From assembly GCA_024639005.1 (NCBI GenBank), contig JAHEJD010000004.1, forward strand, positions 1-61,991: a DNA stretch of 61,991 bases, in the 5' to 3' direction. The position numbers and the translations under genes are program-made. A model generated the notes under the pieces. It was not told the origin of the DNA and did no database searches. It was given only the letters and a program-made list of their open reading frames with translations. Every line of letters starts with the position of its first letter. The stretch's first letter is position 1. Source of the DNA: Chromatiaceae bacterium. Its GTDB lineage: Bacteria; Pseudomonadota; Gammaproteobacteria; Chromatiales; Chromatiaceae. This document shows positions 18,659-29,033 of the stretch, piece after piece.

Positions 18659-19390
18659 TTACTGTAGCAGGAATCTTTCGCCCAGCGCCAGTGACAATAG
18701 TGTTGCGGCCGATCTGCCGTTGGCGGCGATCTCCACGAGACCCTGCGAATTGACATACCAGAACGGCGCCCCGACTGCGACCCGACAGAAGGTCTCTGCA
18801 TAGGTCAGGCGTCGATCGCCAGCCACTATCGTGCTGTTTTTGCTGACGTTCTTTGCATCCACACCGGTCATGAGATTGCCGAAGGCATCGATATAGATTA
18901 TCCGCTCGGTGTCATCGGGCCAGTCCCAGCCGACTATCTGTTGCGGTTGGATTGGTGTGCACTCGACGGTCTTACCGAGCGCCAGGCGCGCCGCCGCGGG
19001 CGCAAACAGATCGCGGCCATGAAAACTCGCCGACAGGGACGCCGGTCGCCAATCGATACGCGCGACCCGCCGGATGTCCGGCAGGCGGGACAACAGACCG
19101 TTGTCCGGCCCGACGTACGTCATCGCCGCGGTCTCTACGATCAGCGCCACGCGCTCCCCGCCGACGCCCGGGTCGACCACGGCCGCCACAATGGCGTCTT
19201 CCGGCAGCGGACGGCAGCACGCCGGCAACAGATAGGCGGCCAGGTCAGGACGCATCTGCGGCGCATCATGCATCAGATTGAATACCCGAGCGTGCGGATC
19301 GGCGGCGACGATCGTGCCGACCATCTGCCCGACATAGGGGCCCGACCAGCCGAAGTCGGTGAACAGAAAGATCGGACGCGGACGATTCAT
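18659..19390 (-). CDS. SAM hydrolase / SAM-dependent halogenase superfamily protein (DUF62 type)
   Basis: A 243-residue protein of the S-adenosyl-L-methionine hydroxide adenosyltransferase family, whose characterised members split SAM into adenosine and methionine. Family blocks are LFTDFG at 9-14, YVGQM, VVDPGVGGER at 71-80, YVGPDNGLL, FHGRDLFAPAAA from 123, YIDAFGNLMT and NSQGLVEIAANG. The Asp-Arg-His set typical of the hydrolases is present (D73, R80, H124), favouring hydrolase over chlorinase. I prefer ATG 19390, with GGAG 7 bases upstream, to ATG 19396, which would sit one base after it. Its role here is unclear. It is convergent with no gene and 95 bp downstream of the rplQ terminator. 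Confidence 0.86.
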   Translation of the reverse strand: MNRPRPIFLFTDFGWSGPYVGQMVGTIVAADPHARVFNLMHDAPQMRPDLAAYLLPACCRPLPEDAIVAAVVDPGVGGERVALIVETAAMTYVGPDNGLLSRLPDIRRVARIDWRPASLSASFHGRDLFAPAAARLALGKTVECTPIQPQQIVGWDWPDDTERIIYIDAFGNLMTGVDAKNVSKNSTIVAGDRRLTYAETFCRVAVGAPFWYVNSQGLVEIAANGRSAATLLSLALGERFLLQ

Positions 19391-19485
19391 TGCCATGCTC
19401 CAATCCGTGCAGTGCGCCTTTGGTCACGGCGCTACGCCGTCATGTCATTGAAGTATTCCGTGCCGGCGGCGTAGACGCCAAGCAC

Positions 19486-19507
19486 AAAAAAACCGGGCAA
19501 TGCCCGG
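19486..19507 (-). terminator. Intrinsic terminator after rplQ
   Basis: On the minus strand a GC-rich hairpin (CCGGGCA / TGCCCGG) is followed at once by seven T residues. It lies 27 bp after the rplQ stop and ends the long ribosomal transcript. This is a textbook factor-independent terminator. Confidence 0.9.
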
Positions 19508-19533
19508 TCTCTTCATCGGCTGCGGAGATTGCA

Positions 19534-19914
19534 CTATTCGACCTCTTCTTCCGCGACCGGGCGATCAACGAGCTCGACAAAGGCCATCGGGGCCTTGTCA
19601 CTCGGACGATAGCCGCATTTCAGGATACGCAGATAACCACCCGGGCGTTCGCGATAGCGTGGACCCAACTCAGCGAACAGCTTGCCGACTGCCGCGTCGC
19701 TGCGCAGGCGCGCGAAGGCAAGACGGCGCTTGGCAACGCTGTCGTCCTTGGCCATCGTAATCAGCGGCTCGGCCACCCGGCGCAGCTCTTTCGCCTTGGG
19801 CAGCGTGGTCTTTATCAGTTCGTGCTCGATCAGCGAGGCCGTCATATTGCGGAACATGGCCTTGCGGTGTGAGCTGTTGCGATTGAGCTGCCGTCCGGCT
19901 TTGCGGTGACGCAT
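19534..19914 (-). CDS. rplQ: 50S ribosomal protein L17
   Basis: A 126-residue large-subunit protein near the exit tunnel. It has the typical start [17 protein letters not shown] and the conserved block [26 protein letters not shown]. An acidic tail (VAEEEVE) ends it. It is the last gene of the alpha cluster, directly after rpoA and before an intrinsic terminator, as in other gammaproteobacteria. Confidence 0.97.
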   Translation of the reverse strand: MRHRKAGRQLNRNSSHRKAMFRNMTASLIEHELIKTTLPKAKELRRVAEPLITMAKDDSVAKRRLAFARLRSDAAVGKLFAELGPRYRERPGGYLRILKCGYRPSDKAPMAFVELVDRPVAEEEVE

Positions 19915-19953
19915 GGGTCCACTTCCTAGGTAAACGGTTGTTCCAAACGCTTC

Positions 19954-20955
19954 TCAGCGTGCCATCAGTTCTTCGAGATTCTCGGGCGGCCAGTTCTCGA
20001 GGCGCATACCCAAAGACAGACCACGCGTGGCCAGTACATCTTTGATCTCGGTCAGCGACTTTTTGCCCAGGTTCGGCGTCTTCAGCAGTTCCACCTCGGT
20101 ACGCTGAATCAGGTCGCCGATCAGGAAGATGTTCTCTGCCTTGAGACAATTGGCCGACCTGACCGTGAGCTCCAGATCGTCGACCGGGCGCAGCAGAATC
20201 GGATCGACCATCGGCTCGGCCCGCTCCTGCTCCGCGACGGAACTGGTGGTCTCATCCAGCTTGACGAACGCAGACAGCTGGTCCTGAAGAATCGTTGCCG
20301 ACCGGCGAATTGCATCTTCAGGGTCTATGGTGCCATCCGTCTCGATCTCGATGACCAAGCGATCGAGGTTGGTGCGTTGCTCCACACGGGCGGCTTCGAC
20401 GGCGTAGGAGACGCGACGCACCGGGCTGAAGGTTGCATCCAGCTGCAGGTGACCGATCGGGCGGTCGTCGCCAGCCGCACTCTCACGGCTGGCCGCAGGC
20501 TCGTAGCCGCGACCGCGACGCACTTTCATGGTCAGACTCAGCTCACCCTTGTCGGTGAGGCGGGCAATCAGCAGTTCCGGATTGGCAACGGCCATGCCAT
20601 GCGACAGCTGAATGTCCGCGGCGGTGACGATCCCCGGACCCTTGGCGTTCAGGGTAACGATGGCCTCATCACGATCTTCCATGCTGATCGCCACCTCTTT
20701 GAGGTTGAGCAGGATTTCCAGGACGTCTTCCTGTACCCCCTCGATGGCACTGTATTCGTGCAGTACGCCCTCGATCTCGGCCTCGACGATGGCACAACCA
20801 GGCATCGACGAAAGCAAAATCCGGCGCAGCGCATTGCCTAGGGTGTGCCCAAAACCGCGTTCCAGCGGCTCCAGTGAAACCTTTGCATGACGCTCGTGGA
20901 TCGTATGGACGTTGACGATACGCGGCTTGAGGAATTCGGTGACGGACTCCGTCAT
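19954..20955 (-). CDS. rpoA: RNA polymerase alpha subunit
   Basis: A 333-residue protein whose N-terminal domain (about 1-235) dimerises and nucleates the polymerase ([22 protein letters not shown]). After a linker, the C-terminal domain (about 250-325: [37 protein letters not shown]) binds UP-element DNA and activators. All landmarks are intact. It lies between rpsD and rplQ in the alpha cluster. Confidence 0.98.
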   Translation of the reverse strand: MTESVTEFLKPRIVNVHTIHERHAKVSLEPLERGFGHTLGNALRRILLSSMPGCAIVEAEIEGVLHEYSAIEGVQEDVLEILLNLKEVAISMEDRDEAIVTLNAKGPGIVTAADIQLSHGMAVANPELLIARLTDKGELSLTMKVRRGRGYEPAASRESAAGDDRPIGHLQLDATFSPVRRVSYAVEAARVEQRTNLDRLVIEIETDGTIDPEDAIRRSATILQDQLSAFVKLDETTSSVAEQERAEPMVDPILLRPVDDLELTVRSANCLKAENIFLIGDLIQRTEVELLKTPNLGKKSLTEIKDVLATRGLSLGMRLENWPPENLEELMAR

Positions 20956-20975
20956 GGATGGCCCTCTCAGTTCCT

Positions 20976-21596
20976 TTACTTGGAATACAGCTCGACGATC
21001 AGCTGCTCATTGATCTCGGCAGGCAACTCGACCCGGTCCGGCACCCGTTTGAAGGTGCCGCTCATGCCCTTGGCATCGACCTCGACCCAGTCGGGCAGCC
21101 CGTACTGCTCAGCCAGACTCAGCGCGCTCTTGATGCGTTCTTGCTTTTGCGCCTTTTCAGCGACAGCGACGACGTCATCCGGACGCACGACGTAAGAAGC
21201 GACATTGACCGCCTTGCCGTTGACCATAATTGACTTGTGGCTGACCAGCTGACGGGCCTCCGCCCGGGTGGAGCCGAAGCCCATGCGATAGACGACGTTG
21301 TCGAGGCGGCTTTCGAGAAGCTTGAGCAGGTTCTCCCCCGTGGGGCCCTTGGCGCGATCGGATTCTTTGTAGTAGTTGCGGAACTGGCGCTCCAGGATGC
21401 CGTAGAGCCGGCGCACCTTCTGCTTTTCGCGCAACTGCACACCATAGTCAGACAGCCGGCGGCGGCGGTCGCTCTGCTGGCCGGGCACCTTTTCCATGTT
21501 GCACTTCGAGTCTATCGAGCGCACGCGGCTCTTGAGGTACAGGTCCGTACCCTCGCGACGCATCAACTTGCATTTCGGACCGATGTATCGTGCCAT
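20976..21596 (-). CDS. rpsD: 30S ribosomal protein S4
   Basis: A 206-residue primary 16S rRNA-binding protein that starts small-subunit assembly. The start [20 protein letters not shown] and the S4 RNA-binding domain ([31 protein letters not shown]) are clear. Only isolated cysteines occur in the N-terminal region, so it is the zinc-free form. In E. coli S4 represses the alpha operon translationally. Whether that holds here is not visible. Confidence 0.97.
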   Translation of the reverse strand: MARYIGPKCKLMRREGTDLYLKSRVRSIDSKCNMEKVPGQQSDRRRRLSDYGVQLREKQKVRRLYGILERQFRNYYKESDRAKGPTGENLLKLLESRLDNVVYRMGFGSTRAEARQLVSHKSIMVNGKAVNVASYVVRPDDVVAVAEKAQKQERIKSALSLAEQYGLPDWVEVDAKGMSGTFKRVPDRVELPAEINEQLIVELYSK

Positions 21597-21612
21597 TGTT
21601 TCGGACTCCAGG

Positions 21613-22002
21613 TCAGACGCGACGTTTCTTGGGTGGGCGGCAGCCGTTGTGCGGGATCGGCGTTACGTCGGAGATACTGGTGATCTTGAATCCGGCGTTG
21701 TTGAGTGCCCGCACCGCCGATTCACGCCCCGGACCGGGGCCCTTGATATTCACGTCGAGGTTTTTCACCCCGTACTCTTTGGCAACCTGTCCGGCGCGAT
21801 CCGCCGCTACCTGGGCAGCAAACGGCGTGCTCTTGCGCGAGCCGCGGAAACCGGAGCCACCAGATGTAGCCCAGCACAAGGCGTTGCCCTGGCGGTCAGT
21901 GATTGTGATGATGGTGTTGTTGAACGACGCATGGACGTGTGCGACGCCATCGGTAACAACCTTTTTTACCTTTTTGCGGGTCCGGGTCGGGGTCTTGGCC
22001 AT
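21613..22002 (-). CDS. rpsK: 30S ribosomal protein S11
   Basis: A 129-residue platform protein near the mRNA exit. Recognised by [40 protein letters not shown] and the C-terminal block [20 protein letters not shown]. It lies between rpsM and rpsD in the conserved alpha-cluster order. Confidence 0.98.
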   Translation of the reverse strand: MAKTPTRTRKKVKKVVTDGVAHVHASFNNTIITITDRQGNALCWATSGGSGFRGSRKSTPFAAQVAADRAGQVAKEYGVKNLDVNIKGPGPGRESAVRALNNAGFKITSISDVTPIPHNGCRPPKKRRV

Positions 22003-22031
22003 CTGCCTTTTCCTAAATAGATGCTAGCGCG

Positions 22032-22388
22032 TTATCGCCTGATGGGTTTGCGCGGGCCCTTCCGGGTACGCGCGTTGGTACGGGTGCGCTGGCCACGCAA
22101 CGGTAAACCACGACGATGGCGGATCCCGCGGTTGCAGCCCAGATCCATCAGTCGTTTGATATTCATCGATGCTTCGCGTCGCAGGTCGCCCTCGACGGAG
22201 AACTTGGCTACTTCGGCGCGGAGCTTCTCGACCTCTTCTTCGGTAAGGTCCATGATCTTGCGGTCGACCGGGACGTTCGCCGCATCACAGATCTGGCGCG
22301 CACGGGTAAGGCCGATGCCGTAGATTGAAGTCAGGGCAACCTTCGTGTGTTTGCGATCTGGAATATTGACTCCAGCAATACGTGCCAT
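22032..22388 (-). CDS. rpsM: 30S ribosomal protein S13
   Basis: A 118-residue head protein contacting the P-site tRNA and bridging to the large subunit. The start [14 protein letters not shown] is taken at ATG 22388. A second ATG two codons earlier (22394) adds residues not seen in the family. The conserved [14 protein letters not shown] helix-turn and the basic tail [19 protein letters not shown] are present. It heads the alpha cluster after rpmJ. Confidence 0.97.
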   Translation of the reverse strand: MARIAGVNIPDRKHTKVALTSIYGIGLTRARQICDAANVPVDRKIMDLTEEEVEKLRAEVAKFSVEGDLRREASMNIKRLMDLGCNRGIRHRRGLPLRGQRTRTNARTRKGPRKPIRR

Positions 22389-22469
22389 TCTCAAATCTCT
22401 CCTGGTTCAGCCGCGGACCGGCGCGCGAAGGCGCGAAATTCTACGCGCATCGCGGCGCTTCCGCAACGA

Positions 22470-22583
22470 TTAACCTTGGCGCTGCTTGTGCCGCGGATCG
22501 GTGCAAATCACCCGCACCACGCCCTTGCGTTTGATGATCTTGCAGTTGCGGCACATCTTTTTCACAGAGGCACGGACTTTCAT
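22470..22583 (-). CDS. rpmJ: 50S ribosomal protein L36
   Basis: A 37-residue protein read directly from the minus strand, starting [15 protein letters not shown] and ending in DPRHKQRQG before TAA. It carries the zinc-ribbon set C11-C14 ... C27 ... H32 of the zinc-binding (C+) form. It lies 27 bp after secY and before rpsM, the usual position. Confidence 0.95.
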   Translation of the reverse strand: MKVRASVKKMCRNCKIIKRKGVVRVICTDPRHKQRQG

Positions 22584-22610
22584 CTTTCTCTCCTAAACCA
22601 CGCGCATCGA

Positions 22611-23954
22611 TCAACGGGGCACGCCCGTGCCGCCGATACCCTTCAGATTCGCTTTTTTCATCAGCCCTTCGTACTGGTGCGACATCACATGGGCCTGCAC
22701 CTGGGCCATAAAATCCATCACGACTACCACCACGATCAACAACGACGTGCCGCCAAAGTAGAAAGGCACATTCCATCCGACGATCAGGAACTCGGGCATC
22801 AGACAGACCAGCGTGATGTACATTGCGCCGGCCAGGGTCAGCCGAGACATGACCTGGTCGATGTAGCGCGCGGTCTGCTCGCCCGGACGAATTCCGGGGA
22901 TGAAAGCGCCGGACCGCTTCAAATTGTCCGCCGTGTCCTTGGAGTTGAAAACCAAAGCCGTGTAGAAAAAACAGAAAAATATGATCGCCGCGGCATACAT
23001 TGCCACGTAAATGGGCTCTCCTGGCGAGAGCTTGGCGACGATGTCCTGCAGCCAGCGCATATCCTCGTTGCTGCCCGCCCACTGCGCCAGCGTGGTCGGG
23101 AAAAGGATAATGCTCGAGGCGAAGATTGGTGGGATTACGCCCGCCATGTTGAGCTTCAGCGGCAAGTGGCTACTCTGCGCTGCATACATCTTGCGGCCCT
23201 GCTGGCGTTTGGCATAGTTCACGGTGATCCGGCGCTGCCCACGCTCGACGAACACGACGAAACCCGTCACCGCGATGGTCAGCACAAACAGGAACAGTGC
23301 GAACAGCGCATTCATCTCGCCATTGCTGACGAGTTCCACGACAGCACCGAACGCCGATGGCAACCCGGCAACGATCCCCGCGAAGATAATCATCGAAATG
23401 CCGTTGCCGAGGCCTCGTTCGGTGATCTGCTCGCCCAGCCACATCAGAAACATCGTGCCCGTGACCAGCGAGACGGTGGCGGTAAAGACAAAACCGGGCC
23501 CGCTATGCACCACCAGTCCTTCGCCGAACTGCCCCTGCAGCGCAATCGAGATACCGATCGCCTGGAAGGTCGCCAGTACCAGAGTCCCGTAGCGGGTATA
23601 CTGCGTAATCTTGCGACGCCCGGCCTCGCCCTCTTTCTTCAGCTGCTCCAGCTTCGGGATCACCGCAGTCATCAATTGCACGATGATGGAAGCGGAGATG
23701 TAGGGCATTATCCCCAGTGCGAAAAGACTCGCGCGACTCAGCGCGCCACCCGAGAACATGTTGAACATATCTAGGATGGTGCCTTGCTGCTGGTCGAACA
23801 GCGCAGCCAATGCCGCCGGGTTGATCCCCGGCACCGGGATGAAGGTCCCGATGCGGTAGACAATCAGTGCGCCAAGCAGGAACAGCAGCCGCTGACGCAG
23901 CTCCGTGAGGCGCCCTAACTGCATACCGCCACCACTCGCGGGGTTCAGTGCCAT
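22611..23954 (-). CDS. secY: Preprotein translocase subunit SecY
   Basis: A 447-residue inner-membrane protein with ten helices that forms the SecYEG channel. Landmarks are [16 protein letters not shown] at the N-terminus, the plug region near [38 protein letters not shown], and the cytosolic loop [19 protein letters not shown] that contacts the ribosome and SecA. It lies at the end of the spc cluster between rplO and rpmJ. SecE is encoded elsewhere in this window (49355-49732). Confidence 0.98.
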   Translation of the reverse strand: MALNPASGGGMQLGRLTELRQRLLFLLGALIVYRIGTFIPVPGINPAALAALFDQQQGTILDMFNMFSGGALSRASLFALGIMPYISASIIVQLMTAVIPKLEQLKKEGEAGRRKITQYTRYGTLVLATFQAIGISIALQGQFGEGLVVHSGPGFVFTATVSLVTGTMFLMWLGEQITERGLGNGISMIIFAGIVAGLPSAFGAVVELVSNGEMNALFALFLFVLTIAVTGFVVFVERGQRRITVNYAKRQQGRKMYAAQSSHLPLKLNMAGVIPPIFASSIILFPTTLAQWAGSNEDMRWLQDIVAKLSPGEPIYVAMYAAAIIFFCFFYTALVFNSKDTADNLKRSGAFIPGIRPGEQTARYIDQVMSRLTLAGAMYITLVCLMPEFLIVGWNVPFYFGGTSLLIVVVVVMDFMAQVQAHVMSHQYEGLMKKANLKGIGGTGVPR

Positions 23955-23963
23955 GGCCTGCGC

Positions 23964-24398
23964 TTAATCCTCGACCTTGCCGCCGGCCGCTGCGATGGCA
24001 GCGCGCGCACCTTTGGTAACACCGATCCCACGGACCGTGAGCGCTCGGCTGATGCTGCCGGATAGGATGACCTTGGCCCGGGTTTTCGACATCGGGAGGA
24101 GGTCTGCACGGTGCAGCGCGTCGATATCCACGACGTCACCTTCAACCTTGGCGATATCGTTCAGCCGCAGCTCGCCGGTGGCGCGCGCCAGCCGCGAGCG
24201 AAAGCCCACTTTGGGAAGACGGCGTTGCAGCGGCATCTGACCGCCCTCGAAGCCGGTCTTGTGAATACCGCCAGCGCGCGACTTTTGACCCTTATGGCCT
24301 CGCCCAGCGGTCTTGCCGAGGCCGCTACCGATCCCCCGGCCAACGCGCTTACGGTTTGTTTTGCTGCCATTGGCAGGCTTGAGCGTATTCAGACGCAT
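23964..24398 (-). CDS. rplO: 50S ribosomal protein L15
   Basis: A 144-residue protein of the large subunit. The glycine- and arginine-rich N-terminal extension ([39 protein letters not shown]) threads into 23S rRNA. The globular domain follows ([20 protein letters not shown]). It begins 2 bp after rpmD and precedes secY by 9 bp, implying coupled translation. Confidence 0.97.
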   Translation of the reverse strand: MRLNTLKPANGSKTNRKRVGRGIGSGLGKTAGRGHKGQKSRAGGIHKTGFEGGQMPLQRRLPKVGFRSRLARATGELRLNDIAKVEGDVVDIDALHRADLLPMSKTRAKVILSGSISRALTVRGIGVTKGARAAIAAAGGKVED

Positions 24399-24399
24399 A

Positions 24400-24591
24400 T
24401 CACGCTGTCTCCACTACCTGGACCATGTAGGACACCTTGTTGACCATGCCGCGCGTAGCTGGCGTATCTTCGACTTCCACCACTTGGTGCATCCGCCGCA
24501 GACCCAGCCCCCGCACGCAGGCACGGTGTTTCTTCAGACGCCCGTGCACGCTGCGCACCAGTTTGACCTTCATCGTCTTTTTCTCGGCCAT
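24400..24591 (-). CDS. rpmD: 50S ribosomal protein L30
   Basis: A 63-residue single-domain protein: [20 protein letters not shown], then a [18 protein letters not shown] block typical of bacterial L30. It lies between rpsE (6 bp upstream) and rplO in the spc cluster. Length matches the family. Confidence 0.96.
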   Translation of the reverse strand: MAEKKTMKVKLVRSVHGRLKKHRACVRGLGLRRMHQVVEVEDTPATRGMVNKVSYMVQVVETA

Positions 24592-24597
24592 GTCGGC

Positions 24598-25104
24598 TTA
24601 CCCCAGGATCTCTTCGACGGTCTTGCCGCGCTTGGCGGCCACATACTCGGGATCGTCCATGTTGATAAGGCCGTTCATGGTCGCGCGTACGACATTCATC
24701 GCATTGTTGGTGCCGATACACTTTGAAAGCACATCCCGCACGCCAACTACCTCCAAGATCGCACGCATGGCGCCGCCGGCGATGATGCCGGTACCTTCGG
24801 AGGCTGGTTGCATATAGACCTTGGCGGCGCCATGGCGGCCCACCAAGGGATATTGCAGGGTGCCGTTCTTCAACTTGACCGATTTCATATTGCGACGCGC
24901 CATGTCCATCGCCTTTTGAATCGCGACCGGAACTTCCTTCGCCTTGCCCGTGCCAAATCCGACCTTACCATTGCCGTCGCCGACCACGACCAGCGCGGCA
25001 AAACCGAAGACGCGACCGCCTTTGACCACCTTGGCCACCCGATTGACGCCGATCAACTTCTCGAATAGATCGTCACCGGAAGGTTTCGTTTCGAAATTCG
25101 CCAT
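24598..25104 (-). CDS. rpsE: 30S ribosomal protein S5
   Basis: A 168-residue small-subunit protein at the mRNA entry and decoding region. It shows the double-stranded-RNA-binding-like N-terminal domain ([39 protein letters not shown]) and the C-terminal domain ([20 protein letters not shown]). The loop altered in spectinomycin-resistant mutants (VVKGGR) is wild type in appearance. Confidence 0.98.
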   Translation of the reverse strand: MANFETKPSGDDLFEKLIGVNRVAKVVKGGRVFGFAALVVVGDGNGKVGFGTGKAKEVPVAIQKAMDMARRNMKSVKLKNGTLQYPLVGRHGAAKVYMQPASEGTGIIAGGAMRAILEVVGVRDVLSKCIGTNNAMNVVRATMNGLINMDDPEYVAAKRGKTVEEILG

Positions 25105-25118
25105 CTAATTGAGACCCC

Positions 25119-25475
25119 TTAGAACTCAAGCCCGGCTTCGCGGGCCGCGTCGGCCAGGGCCTTCACCCGGCCGTGGTAACGGAAACCCGAGCGATCGAAC
25201 GCGACGCGTTCGACACCCTTGGCCTTGGCACGCTCTGCGACGAAACGACCGACCACTGCGGCGGCCGCTGCGTTGCCACTCGGACCCTGTAAATCGGCAG
25301 CAACCGATTTGTCGACGGTCGAGGCCGCAGCGATTACCGCGTCGCCGCTGGGCGCGATGATCTGCGCATAAATGTGACGCGGCGTGCGGTGAATGGTCAG
25401 GCGGTGTGCGCCCAACTCGCGGATTTTGGCGCGCGCACGGCGCGCGCGGCGAATACGGGACGCTTTCTTGTCCAT
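25119..25475 (-). CDS. rplR: 50S ribosomal protein L18
   Basis: A 118-residue 5S rRNA-binding protein. The basic N-terminus ([18 protein letters not shown]) precedes the core ([20 protein letters not shown]) and the C-terminal block [20 protein letters not shown]. It lies between rplF and rpsE in standard spc order, 11 bp after rplF. Confidence 0.97.
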   Translation of the reverse strand: MDKKASRIRRARRARAKIRELGAHRLTIHRTPRHIYAQIIAPSGDAVIAAASTVDKSVAADLQGPSGNAAAAAVVGRFVAERAKAKGVERVAFDRSGFRYHGRVKALADAAREAGLEF

Positions 25476-25486
25476 CGTCTAACCCC

Positions 25487-26014
25487 TTATTTCTTTTTCG
25501 CTTCTTTGCGAACGATGCGCTCGTCCGCATAGCGAACACCTTTGCCTTTGTAAGGCTCCGGCGGGCGGCAGGCGCGAATCTCCGCAGCCACTTGTCCGAC
25601 GCGCTGCCTATCGCTGCCGGCGACCACGATCTCGGTCTGTGACGGCGTGTCAATGGTGACGCCCTCCGGTGCCGCGTAGTCAATCGGGTGCGAGAACCCA
25701 AGGTTCAGGTTCAGCGTCTTACCTTTCGACTGGGCGCGGTAACCGACACCAACCAACTGCAGCTTCTTCTCGAACCCATGGCCGCAACCGTGGACCATAT
25801 TGCCTAACAGCGCACGCATGGTGCCGGCCATGGCCCAGGTCCCATCTTCTGTCGGTGCTACGCTGATCACCCCATCTTCCAGTTTCACCGAGACAGACGG
25901 GTGCACCTTCAGCGCAAGAGAGCCCTTGCTCCCCTTAACGCTCACGTCCTGGCCGTCGATCTTAATGTCGACACCCTTCGGCACATTGATGGGTGCCTTC
26001 GCGATACGAGACAT
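25487..26014 (-). CDS. rplF: 50S ribosomal protein L6
   Basis: A 175-residue two-domain protein near the GTPase-associated centre: [20 protein letters not shown] at the start and a C-terminal RNA-binding block ([17 protein letters not shown]). The conserved [13 protein letters not shown] and [13 protein letters not shown] stretches are intact. It follows rpsH by 14 bp. Confidence 0.97.
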   Translation of the reverse strand: MSRIAKAPINVPKGVDIKIDGQDVSVKGSKGSLALKVHPSVSVKLEDGVISVAPTEDGTWAMAGTMRALLGNMVHGCGHGFEKKLQLVGVGYRAQSKGKTLNLNLGFSHPIDYAAPEGVTIDTPSQTEIVVAGSDRQRVGQVAAEIRACRPPEPYKGKGVRYADERIVRKEAKKK

Positions 26015-26028
26015 GGCGATACTCCCCG

Positions 26029-26424
26029 TCAGGCTACAAAGGCGATGACCTCACCACCGTGGCCCTGCTTGCGGGCCTCCCGGTCGGTCATCACGCCTTT
26101 AGAAGTGGAAACGATGGCTATGCCGAGCCCACCCCGGACCTTCGGCAAATCTTCCCGGCTCTTGTAGATGCGCAGGCCGGGCCGACTGACCCGCTTGACA
26201 TACTCGATGACGGGGGAACCCTGAAAATATTTCAGCGTAATGTCGATTGCCGCCTTGCCATCTAGCTCGGCGGCGGCGAAGTCTTTGATATAACCTTCGT
26301 CCTTGAGGACTTGGGCGACCGCGGCCTTTTGTTTCGACGCCGGCATCCGTACGGATGCTTTGCCAGCAGTCTGGCCGTTGCGGATGCGAGTCAGCATATC
26401 CGCAATCGGATCTGACATGCTCAT
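26029..26424 (-). CDS. rpsH: 30S ribosomal protein S8
   Basis: A 131-residue 16S rRNA-binding protein: [18 protein letters not shown] at the N-terminus and [20 protein letters not shown] with [14 protein letters not shown] at the C-terminus. In E. coli S8 represses the spc operon through an mRNA site. Unusually, a 120-bp gap separates it from rpsN, against about 10-20 bp for most gene pairs here, and AGGAG precedes its ATG. Confidence 0.97.
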   Translation of the reverse strand: MSMSDPIADMLTRIRNGQTAGKASVRMPASKQKAAVAQVLKDEGYIKDFAAAELDGKAAIDITLKYFQGSPVIEYVKRVSRPGLRIYKSREDLPKVRGGLGIAIVSTSKGVMTDREARKQGHGGEVIAFVA

Positions 26425-26544
26425 ATTGGAACTCCTTTTGGTCAGACCACTCTTGCTGAGTGCGATACCGGTTTCACGACGATTGCCCCCAACCCAGGGA
26501 GCCGCGCATTCTAGTAAAATTTCAGCGTGAAAGCTAGTCTGGCG

Positions 26545-26850
26545 CTACCAACTGGCCTTCTTCAATCCTGGGACGTCGCCGCGCATCGCGGCCTCACGCA
26601 GCTTGTTGCGACATAGGCCGAATTTGCGGTACACCGCGTGCGGCCTACCCGACGCCCTGCAGCGTCGTTGCTGACGCGCCGGACTGGCGTCACGCGGCAG
26701 TTTTTGCAGTGCAACCATAGCGGCATCGACCTCTTCCGCCGACTTCGTTCGATCGCTGATGACCGCTTTCAGTTCAGCGCGCTTATTGGCGTACTTGGCC
26801 ACCGTCTTTGCCCGTTTGACCTCGCGGGCCCACATGCTCTTTTTTGCCAT
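26545..26850 (-). CDS. rpsN: 30S ribosomal protein S14
   Basis: A 101-residue head protein of the long, zinc-free (C-) type. There is no CxxC zinc finger, only isolated cysteines ([20 protein letters not shown]). The C-terminus [16 protein letters not shown] matches the E. coli form closely. It follows rplE by 14 bp. The gap after it is unusually long. Confidence 0.97.
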   Translation of the reverse strand: MAKKSMWAREVKRAKTVAKYANKRAELKAVISDRTKSAEEVDAAMVALQKLPRDASPARQQRRCRASGRPHAVYRKFGLCRNKLREAAMRGDVPGLKKASW

Positions 26851-26864
26851 GACTCTCTGCCAGG

Positions 26865-27401
26865 TTACTTGAACGGAAAATTAAAGCCGTCGAGCAGCGC
26901 CCGACACTCATCGTCATTCTTTGCCGTGGTCGTAATGGTGATATCCAAACCACGCAGGGCATCGATCTTGTCGTACTCGACCTCGGGGAAAATGATCTGC
27001 TCTTTCACGCCCATGCTGTAGTTGCCCATGCCATCGAACGACTTCGCGCTCACACCGCGGAAATCACGAATTCGCGGAATCGCTATGTTGATCAGTCGGT
27101 CGAGGAATTCATACATGCGCTCTCGACGTAGGGTTACCTTGCAGCCGATCGGCCAGCCGTCACGGATTTTGAAACCGGCCACGGACTTCTTGGCCTTGGT
27201 GATAATCGGCTTCTGTCCGGCGATCTTGGTCATATCTCCGACCGCGAATTCCATGACCTTCTTGTCGCCGACGGCCTCGCCAACACCCATGTTCAGCGTG
27301 ATTTTTTCAATCCGTGGCACCTCCATGACGGTGCTATACGAAAATTTTTCCATCAACTGGGGAATAACGGATTCTTGGAAATGTTCCTGGAGCCTTGCCA
27401 T
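26865..27401 (-). CDS. rplE: 50S ribosomal protein L5
   Basis: A 178-residue 5S rRNA-binding protein: [20 protein letters not shown], then [16 protein letters not shown] and [21 protein letters not shown] start it at ATG 27401, 10 bp after rplX. The frame is open further upstream, but that extension overlaps rplX and has no family counterpart. Length then equals the usual 178-179 residues. Confidence 0.97.
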   Translation of the reverse strand: MARLQEHFQESVIPQLMEKFSYSTVMEVPRIEKITLNMGVGEAVGDKKVMEFAVGDMTKIAGQKPIITKAKKSVAGFKIRDGWPIGCKVTLRRERMYEFLDRLINIAIPRIRDFRGVSAKSFDGMGNYSMGVKEQIIFPEVEYDKIDALRGLDITITTTAKNDDECRALLDGFNFPFK

Positions 27402-27411
27402 TGCTATCGCC

Positions 27412-27729
27412 TCAGACGTCAACGACTTCGCCGTTTGACTTGTATACCCGCACCTTCCGGCCGTCATCGAGGGTCTTGAAGCCCACGCGATCGCCTTGGT
27501 TGGTGGCGGGGTTGAAAAGGGCCACATTCGATACGTGCAGCGGCATTTCCTTATCGATAATACCGCCTTGTTCGCCCTTGTTCGGGTTCGGTTTCACGTG
27601 TTTTCTCGCCAGATTGGCGTTTTCCACGACTACACGGTCTTCACCGACGCGCAACACTGTGCCGCGCTTGCCCTTGTCTTTACCGGCCACCACGATGACG
27701 TCGTCGCCTTTACGGATTTTGCTTGCCAT
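27412..27729 (-). CDS. rplX: 50S ribosomal protein L24
   Basis: A 105-residue assembly-initiator protein with the KOW motif near its N-terminus ([20 protein letters not shown]) and a C-terminal extension ([20 protein letters not shown]). It lies between rplN and rplE with 10-11 bp gaps. Confidence 0.97.
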   Translation of the reverse strand: MASKIRKGDDVIVVAGKDKGKRGTVLRVGEDRVVVENANLARKHVKPNPNKGEQGGIIDKEMPLHVSNVALFNPATNQGDRVGFKTLDDGRKVRVYKSNGEVVDV

Positions 27730-27740
27730 CTTTGCCTACC

Positions 27741-28109
27741 TCAAAGCACTTCGGGTGCGAGTGAGATGATTTTCATAAAACGCTCGCTGCGCAGCTCGCG
27801 GGTCACCGGTCCGAAGATGCGGGTGCCGATCGGCTCGAGCTTGGCGTTGAGTAGCACTGCCGCATTGCCGTCGAAACGGATCAGTGATCCGTCCGGCCGC
27901 CGGACGCCCTTTCGCGTACGCACCACGACCGCGTTAAATACATCGCCCTTTTTGACCTTGCCCCGAGGGTTAGCATCTTTGATGGACACCTTGATAACGT
28001 CCCCGATGCCGGCGTAACGCCGATGGGAGCCGCCCAGCACTTTGATGCATTGAACGCGACGTGCGCCACTGTTGTCGGCGACGTTCAGCAAAGACTGCAT
28101 CTGGATCAT
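27741..28109 (-). CDS. rplN: 50S ribosomal protein L14
   Basis: A 122-residue protein at the subunit interface: [40 protein letters not shown], and [20 protein letters not shown]. It is the first gene of the classical spc group, 45 bp after rpsQ. I see no terminator or strong promoter in that gap, so read-through from the S10 genes is likely. Confidence 0.98.
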   Translation of the reverse strand: MIQMQSLLNVADNSGARRVQCIKVLGGSHRRYAGIGDVIKVSIKDANPRGKVKKGDVFNAVVVRTRKGVRRPDGSLIRFDGNAAVLLNAKLEPIGTRIFGPVTRELRSERFMKIISLAPEVL

Positions 28110-28154
28110 GACCCTAACTCCACCAAAAATGACTGCGTGACTATCTTTCTTGAA

Positions 28155-28415
28155 TCAGCTTGCGCGTTCGATCAGCTTGATAAAACGCCAGGTCTTGGTC
28201 TTCGACAAGGGACGGCACTGCTCCACTACGACCACGTCGCCCGTCTTGCACTCGTTTTTCTCGTCGTGGACGTGGACCTTGGTGGACTTGCGGACGAACT
28301 TTCCGTAAAGCGGATGCTTCACGAAGCGATCGATCACGACCGTGATGCTCTTGTCCATCTTGTCGCTCACAACACGCCCTTGCAGGGTGCGATTCTCTGC
28401 GGTTTGCTCGCTCAT
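28155..28415 (-). CDS. rpsQ: 30S ribosomal protein S17
   Basis: An 86-residue OB-fold 16S rRNA-binding protein: [20 protein letters not shown], then [20 protein letters not shown]. Its ATG overlaps the rpmC stop (ATGA, 4 bp), indicating translational coupling. Confidence 0.97.
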   Translation of the reverse strand: MSEQTAENRTLQGRVVSDKMDKSITVVIDRFVKHPLYGKFVRKSTKVHVHDEKNECKTGDVVVVEQCRPLSKTKTWRFIKLIERAS

Positions 28416-28612
28416 GCTTCACCTGCCTGGCGCATTTCATTCAACACTGTCTTTACGCGCGCGATATTGCGCCGCGCGTCCTTCATCAGGTGCGGCCGGG
28501 AGAACTGACCGGTACCGCGCTGCATGCGCAAATTGAACTGTTCTTTCAATAAGTCTTGCAGGGCTTTGCGCAGCTCTGCCTCTGATTGCCCACGAAGTTC
28601 TAACGCTTTCAT
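28412..28612 (-). CDS. rpmC: 50S ribosomal protein L29
   Basis: A 66-residue helical hairpin protein near the tunnel exit: [20 protein letters not shown], then [17 protein letters not shown] start it at ATG 28612, which overlaps the rplP stop by one base (TGATG). The GTG one codon upstream is less likely. It overlaps rpsQ by 4 bp. Confidence 0.96.
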   Translation of the reverse strand: MKALELRGQSEAELRKALQDLLKEQFNLRMQRGTGQFSRPHLMKDARRNIARVKTVLNEMRQAGEA

Positions 28613-29025
28613 CACAGGATCATCCGTTTCACAAATGCGGTTTGCACCGGCAGCTTGGCTGCCGCGAGCGCGAAGGCTTCGCGGGCCAGGTCTTCGTTTA
28701 CACCCTCGATTTCGTAAAGCATCCGGCCAGGCTGAACCTGGGCAACCCAGTACTCGACATTGCCCTTGCCCTTGCCCATTCGGACCTCGAGTGGTTTCTT
28801 CGAGACCGGCTTGTCAGGGAACACACGGATCCAGAGCTTGCCGCCGCGCTTCACCGTACGCGTGATGGTGCGCCGGGCCGCCTCGATCTGACGCGCGGTG
28901 AGGCGGCCGCGGCCGGTGGCTTTCAGTCCGAACTCGCCGAAGCTGACTCGGTTGCCAGATTGCGCCAGGCCGCGGTTACGGCCCTTCATCTGTTTCCGGA
29001 ACTTGGTACGTTTAGGCTGCAGCAT
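28612..29025 (-). CDS. rplP: 50S ribosomal protein L16
   Basis: A 137-residue protein near the A-site t[43 protein letters not shown] and [20 protein letters not shown]. It follows rpsC by 8 bp and is coupled to rpmC by a one-base stop/start overlap. Confidence 0.98.
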   Translation of the reverse strand: MLQPKRTKFRKQMKGRNRGLAQSGNRVSFGEFGLKATGRGRLTARQIEAARRTITRTVKRGGKLWIRVFPDKPVSKKPLEVRMGKGKGNVEYWVAQVQPGRMLYEIEGVNEDLAREAFALAAAKLPVQTAFVKRMIL

Positions 29026-29033
29026 TTTCTATC

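Noticed and set aside
22347-23774. A 475-codon plus-strand frame opposite secY
   Set aside because: His/Arg-rich antisense of secY with no family features.
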